From assembly GCA_005765155.1 (NCBI GenBank), contig VCCP01000001.1:4216001-4280000 (forward strand): DNA of 64,000 nucleotides. Reading direction: 5' to 3'. A program made the position numbers and the translations under genes. Below are positions 58,593 to 64,000 of the stretch, piece after piece (positions within the stretch are counted from its first letter, which is position 1; the number at the start of each line of letters is the position of its first letter). The notes under the pieces are model-generated. The model ran no database searches and had not been told where the DNA came from. It saw only the letters and a program-made list of their open reading frames with translations. This DNA is from Zelopaecilomyces penicillatus (Eukaryota; Ascomycota; Sordariomycetes; Hypocreales; Pseudodiploosporaceae).

Positions 58593-58736
58593 TCGAGCTA
58601 CCCCGGTCCAAGGCTCTGACAAGGCTCCAATCTGACGCGTGCTGAGGGAAGCACCAAGGCCAACCTCATCGAAAGGCCACCGCCGCAACCACACCTATTC
58701 GCATCACCAGCTGAAAGCCATCATCAAACCGTCAAA
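58593..58736. promoter_or_regulatory. Compact bidirectional promoter STT4 / proteasome beta-6
   Basis: Only 144 bp separate the two divergent ATGs, so both leaders and cores must share this segment. It holds several CCAA/CCAAT-like words (CTCCAATCTG, CACCAAGGCC) and no TATA box. Confidence 0.65.
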
Positions 58737-59593
58737 ATGGCTGCCATGTTTAGCCAAAACCCGCTCATGAATGGGCCCAACTACTCCTTCTCGGATGCCC
58801 CAAAGACGAATCACGGCGAACCCCGAGAGCACCGTTTCAACCCGTAAGCTCAACGTCCCCTCTCCCCTCCCCCCACTGGGCACCAATCCTCTGACATCGC
58901 AACAGATACACCGACAATGGCGGCTCTACTCTCGGCATTGCAGGTGCTGACTTCACCATTATGGCTGGTGACACCCGTCATACTAGCGGCTACAGCATCA
59001 ACTCACGCATGGCCCCAAAGGTCTTTAAGATTGGAGGCACGACCGCTTCCCAAGACGATGCTACAATAGTGCTTTCTGTCTGTGGATTTGCTGCTGATGG
59101 CGAAGCGCTGCGAGACCGTCTCGACACCGTATGCAAGATCTATCGTTACCGCCACGGCAAGCCAATGTCCCTCAATGCCTGTGCGAAGCGGTTGTCGACC
59201 ATTCTCTATCAAAAGCGATTCTTCCCATACTACACAGCTGCGATGCTAGGTGGCCTTGATGAGGAAGGCAAAGGTGCAGTTTACTCTTATGATCCTGTGG
59301 GAAGCTATGAGAGGGAGCAGTGCCGAGCTGGTGGAGCTGCGGGCAGCCTTATCATGCCTTTCTTGGATAACCAGGTCAACTTCAAGAATCAGTTCATCCC
59401 AGGAAGTGGCGAGGGTCATGATCTGAAGGAGCAGCAAGTGGTGCCCCTATCGCGATCAAAGGTTGAGATTCTGATCAAGGACGCCTTTGACGGAGCTGTG
59501 GAGCGTCACATCGAAGTAGGCGACTCATTGCAAATGATGACAATTACGAAGAATGGAATTGAGGAGACATTTATACCATTGAAGCAGGATTAG
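58737..59593 (+). CDS. PRE7: 20S proteasome subunit beta-6 (PSMB1/Pre7 type)
   Basis: A 264-residue core-particle subunit in two exons (58737-58843 and 58906-59593) with a 62-nt intron. The N-terminal roughly 30 residues are the propeptide region. The Ntn-hydrolase fold begins at F-N-P-Y-T-D-N-G-G-S-T-L-G-I-A-G. Family-specific blocks are D-T-R-H-T-S-G-Y-S-I-N-S-R, G-Y-T-x-x-L-G-G-L-D-type Y-Y-T-A-A-M-L-G-G-L-D and S-Y-D-P-V-G-S-Y-E-R. This is the beta-6 (C5) ring position, which in eukaryotes is catalytically inactive and not autoprocessed at a Thr. It acts in the nucleus and cytosol as part of the 20S/26S proteasome. The exon 1 phase was checked at the junction. Confidence 0.95.
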
Positions 59594-60086
59594 AGCAACG
59601 GCGCAGCTAGATTACGATGTACATTAACAGTCCTAGCTAGGCTCAAGAGAACTGCGTTCTTATACCATGCTTTTCACATCCTAGTTTCCCGTAAATATTA
59701 TTAGGTTCAACCCAAAGGGAATGTAACCTACACATGCCAGACGTTGCCGTCGACGCTTTATCGACGCATAGACATCCGATGACCAGCTCCATCATGTCAG
59801 GTTTTGTGTCAATATGCGCTTACGTCTTATACGAACGTGATTCCACAGCGTATTACTGTCTAACACTGATATGCAATGCCATAATTAGGCATGACAGACA
59901 TGCCATTTCAGTAATGCGGCAGACCCATAACAGACTACTGTTCTTATTAGCAATGCCATATACGGCGTTTGCTTCGAGTAGTTGCAGAAACCGCATTGAA
60001 AAGGCACATTAAGAATCAACTAATGCGGGGGGGGAATGCTTGCGTTTGCGCCAGCAATTAGTTTCAGAAACAGCCGTCGCGCATAG

Positions 60087-60132
60087 TGATTCAATATTTT
60101 TTACGAAATTATCGTACGGCGGTATTGAATCA
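60087..60132. repeat. 10-bp inverted repeat with 26-nt loop
   Basis: TGATTCAATA at 60087-60096 and its exact complement TATTGAATCA at 60123-60132. It could form a weak hairpin; no element boundaries were seen around it. Confidence 0.5.
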
Positions 60133-60700
60133 AGGTGGCGAAAGGGCATACAGGGAGCTCCACTGACACGAGGTGGCACAAAGCCTACCCACAAGCCAGC
60201 AAAGCAAGCTACAAGGGGTCTTCGATTGTTAGTCTAGGCGAGAATTAGCATCTATGGAAGCATTCTTGTTTTCTTTGTCCGTGGTATGAAACGGTTCGAC
60301 GCATGAGAGCTCGGAGGGCTGTGTTAATAAATCAATGGGCTATATCCAACGGGTCCAGAACATGTCCATCATGGAAAACCCAGCCAGGTAGTGGCATGTG
60401 ATTATACAAGATCAATGTACCCATTCATAGATACCTAAGGTATTGTGGCATTGTTTCGAAATTGAGCGAAGGAAGAGCCTATCTGCCCAATGGTGTGAAT
60501 GTGGATGGTGAGGATCTGTTTAATAAACGGTAGCTAACACTACCAGATCATTTTGTGTTAGCTAGACAAGCTGTCGAGAGCTCAAAACGCCAAAGCAAGC
60601 ACATGTTCATTGCCACATCCAGTACTTCATATCCATGTCTTTCTAGGTGACCTCCCCTGTTAAGAATCAAGAACGTAAGCGGCTGCTCAATATTGAGGGC

Positions 60701-60723
60701 CGGAGGGTCGGAGGGTCGGAGGG
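60701..60723. repeat. TCGGAGGG tandem repeat
   Basis: Nearly three copies of an 8-bp unit (CGGAGGG, TCGGAGGG, TCGGAGGG). Short and intergenic. Confidence 0.7.
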
Positions 60724-63700
60724 CTTGACAGTTGGATCATCACACCGTGGCTGACTACGGTGGCGATATTCCTTGATACCTAACCTCTTGATATTTATTA
60801 ATCGGGCTCGGCAGATAAATCCAATCATATGCTACTAAAACTAGCGCGGCTCATCAATTGACGTGAGAAAAAGCCCATACCATCCTATGTAGTATAATCG
60901 CCACCTTACTAAAGGCCAGTCGGCTCCGATGATCCGACCAGCAAATGCCTGGCTCTTTCAGGCCGGCACTATACTACTAAAGCCGAGACTTCTTTGAAGA
61001 TGTGAAAGCTCCTTATGCCAGCCACAAGTCGACAGGTCAATAAGATGGGCAAGTCGATTTGATAAAAGTTGCGCCGCACATATTTCCGCGATCTCGGCCT
61101 TCGACATGGACTTGACGATTTGGAGCTAGTGGTCTAGAGTATCGAGTAATGACAAGCTTAGAGGTTCATTCACTGCGTTTGGGGATTTAGATACTTGACA
61201 GTTAAGATTTACAAGCGACATACGGTCAAGTCTACACTAAAACACATCACATGCGAGCAAATAAATCATGCCAGAGTGTTCAAGTGAATGGAGAAATCCC
61301 ATCGGGATACTTTTCAGTACTTTATCTTGATAGACTTCAGCCGGAAGATGGGAAATTCCTTTCTTACCAACAATCTGAACACATTTTTTCTTCATGGTCC
61401 ACCCTGAATCCTTGTTGCAGATCGTGGCGATTTTCGATGTGACGGCAAGATTCGTTAACATGGTGTAGGTGTGGTTGTGGTTTAATCAACCGCAGCGAAT
61501 CATTGTATATCGGAGTTTGTTCAAATCATCCACCATTCTGCAGCTGTAGCAGCGGACTTCGAGCTGGAGCAGCACGGTTGTCGCCCATTTTTGTAAAGTC
61601 GGGTGGTGGTGTGGAATTACATTGCATAAGTCTAGTTGCGGGCGGCTACCCCCGTTTACCGGGCTCAAGCCATGCCGTTAAAGTAGATTCAAATATTGCA
61701 TCTTCCAGTGAAAGTCATGCCTGTCATATTGCGGTCATATCATCATGTCGAATAATAGGCCGAAATGTCTCAGTGACACCACCCTCATCCATATTTCGAG
61801 TTACGACTGGTTCGGCAAGAGGGTGCACACCACCCATCTTTGTTCCTGGCGTGCTGTTGTTTATCTGCGCCTCACTACAAAGAAGACTCCCCACACGAAC
61901 GCTGCTCATGACAGCCAGATCGGATAGTTGGGGGCGCCTAGGTACTGCAAGTGTATATTTGCCACTCACATTGATCTCTTCTCGAACCATAAGGCGTCAG
62001 GTCAACAAGCGGTGCCAAGGAACAATGACAGATTGACCAGCCGGAATAGCAAACTTTGACAGCAAAGAAACGGAGGAGACTGTAGGCAGAGAGGCTTATC
62101 CCAGTTTGCAGTGACGACAGGTTGGTCTGCGTACGACGATTGGAGCTTTGAAACGAACAAGGCATGGCTTAAAAACCAAGCCGAAGCATTGACGAAAAGC
62201 CATCCTGTCGTTGAACTGTGCCCCGTTTTCTGGACCGTCTCCACGGCTGTTTCAAGAACAAAATGTCGCTGCAAGCGACGGGCGTGGTTGCGCTAGCTCC
62301 CCCAGCACAGCCTCAGTGTGGATAGGGAAGAGGGGAGTGGCATGTGCATTTAAAGCCACGCAGCAGCGTCCCCAGATGGCGCTGCTCGGCTACTAACAAT
62401 CGGGACAAGGGCGGGCGTTGAAGTTCAACCATCATCTCTTGTGTTTGTGTGGCGTTCTGACCCACGAGAAACCGATGTCGTCATGGCCAACCCAAATTGA
62501 GCAGGAAAGCAGAAAAGGACGTGGCCTAAAATGGTAATGATCTGCGACCAAGGTCTTGTCCCTGTCGGGGCGCCAGTGGCAAATGCCCCATTTGCATCTC
62601 CCGTCTCTACGTGACCTCCGGTGGGACGAGGCAGAGGAGTGTTGATTGAGCCCGACGATGAAACCTTGGGCCGCCCTGGGTCATGTTGAAGTAAACCATG
62701 TGCCTGCAGTCAAACCCGTTCAACAGAGGTTGCCAAGAGTACACCCAGAACGGACGAGCAAATCCAAAGAAAAAAGATGTGTCGGAACATTCGATCCGGC
62801 TTTCGCAACGGCTCTCGTAAGGTAGGGTGTTTGGCTTGATTATTAAATAGTTATGTGTGGCTCACGGACGATGAGAGGTCCAGCCCCCCCAAGTCAAACA
62901 GGTCCAGGCGGCAACCACCGCAGCAAAACAATACGCCCATCAGGGTCCTCATCGTCCAAAACACTCGCAGGAAGTACCTCCAAACATATGGAGTGCTTTG
63001 TATTAAGGCTTGCTGAATGCTAATAGGCTTGGGAGGTTCCTGCGCTAAGGGCTCGGCAAGGATTCTCCGGAGCCGACTCAGTCGTCCGAATGCCACCCCG
63101 TCAGGTGGTACAAACTTTGGGCCTCGTAGCTGGTGTAGAAATGAATGCCTCCAGGCGCTCTGTTAACTGAACTGGCATGTCTTGAGTCTGAGAAAGTGGT
63201 CAACATGTCTATGTGACCATTAGAAGTTCGTCACGAGAAGACAAGCGAACAGTGACAGACATGTCAATAACCTTAGTTAGAGCACGCAACTACGGCCAGG
63301 CAAGCCACTTCAGCGGCGGAAGCCGATGGGAGATTGAGGAAATCCGATGATTTACGCCATGGTGTTGTCTGGATTTCCGTTTCGGGGCCCGAAGATCCAC
63401 CTCACGGCCACCATTCGCAGCCAATGTTGTGCTTGACCAGGCCCCCGATTGGCCTAGGCAGGGAATTCTGGCTCGCGGGACGGCTTCCCACCCCGGCATA
63501 AGAAAAAGCTTGTTGGGGCAGGCATGGTAATAATGCCAACCCTAGAAACTAGAGGGGGGTGAGCGGAATAAGCACACGTGCTACGTGATGGGCACTCCTC
63601 GCACAGTGCTGCGCGACTTCCTTTACTGACGTTCGCACCTGACTCCAGCATTTCTTTGGGAAGGAACTTGGGCCAGGAGTCTACCAGTAGCTAGCATACA

Positions 63701-64000
63701 GCGTACAGTATGGATAGGTGTCCCTACAAAATGCAACTTCACCACATCAACAACACCTGCAGGTCCATCAACCGGCAGCCAAAGTGCAAGGATGTGCATA
63801 TTTGCAATTTGAACGACCAGCGCGGGTTGAGTGACCGCTGTCATATTGTAACCTGCTCGTGTTAGTCCAAGCATTTGCCGCAGCACCAACCAGACCCAGG
63901 GGTGTCAGGTTTGGAAGGCGGGAGTCATATCCACCCGCCTTCAACAGCCAATGCCCTGTGCGCCGGCCTGCCAAGTCTGCTCTTCCAGGGTTTCTGAACG

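Larger units (their letters stand above)
59594..64000. other. Region without recognised genes up to the window end
   Basis: About 4.4 kb. Frames are short, mutually overlapping and without domains. A 10-bp inverted repeat (60087-60096 and 60123-60132) and a short TCGGAGGG tandem repeat (60701-60723) are the only structures I noted. The 3' UTR of the proteasome gene lies at the left end. The right end may be the flank of a gene outside the window. Confidence 0.5.

Noticed and set aside
60287..60300. GGTTCGA word resembling a tRNA B box
   Set aside because: The following bases do not fit the B box and no acceptor stem or anticodon arm can be drawn around it.

Overview
This is nuclear DNA of a filamentous ascomycete (Pezizomycotina, most likely Sordariomycetes and possibly Hypocreales). 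The evidence is short GT-AG introns of about 47-140 nt, a Zn2Cys6 regulator, a fungal ABC-C transporter, fungal TRP/Flc, Sil1 and Stt4 proteins, and monocistronic genes on both strands separated by long intergenic stretches. The species cannot be named from the sequence alone. No tRNA, rRNA or CRISPR was recognised.

Layout. 1-14 kb holds a Zn2Cys6 regulator (+), a zinc-free MDR oxidoreductase (-), a roughly 15-exon ABC-C full transporter (-) and an MFS transporter (-). Together they look like a small regulator/enzyme/efflux block without a biosynthetic backbone. 14-19 kb holds a small conserved protein, a frameshifted FAR1-type transposase fragment and a membrane-anchored glutaredoxin. 19-33.5 kb is a housekeeping block: Sil1 (ER BiP exchange factor ending in HDEL), a MYND-SET protein, a Yippee/Mis18-like zinc coiled-coil protein, a Rex1-type exonuclease and a TRP/Flc-like membrane protein. 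36.7-44.3 kb holds a MutL homologue (MLH2/PMS type) that looks broken by a frameshift and an in-frame stop, lumazine synthase (riboflavin pathway) and a large low-complexity protein of unknown role. 50-59.6 kb holds a Mn-type cation diffusion facilitator, the PI4-kinase Stt4 and proteasome subunit beta-6; the last two diverge from a 144-bp shared promoter. Long stretches without recognised genes lie at 33.5-36.7, 44.3-50.1 and 59.6-64 kb.

Functional links. Sil1 and the luminal glutaredoxin are divergently placed secretory-pathway proteins, and an exact UPRE-type core lies upstream of SIL1. The ABC-C and MFS pumps beside a regulator and an oxidoreductase suggest a detoxification or metabolite-export unit. 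The most notable points are the probable MutL pseudogene, the frameshifted FAR1 fragment, a GC-AG intron beside a 51-nt microexon in the ABC transporter, and a 10-mer repeated three times in one divergent promoter. Exon boundaries were inferred by reading splice signals and frame continuity; they were not computed.
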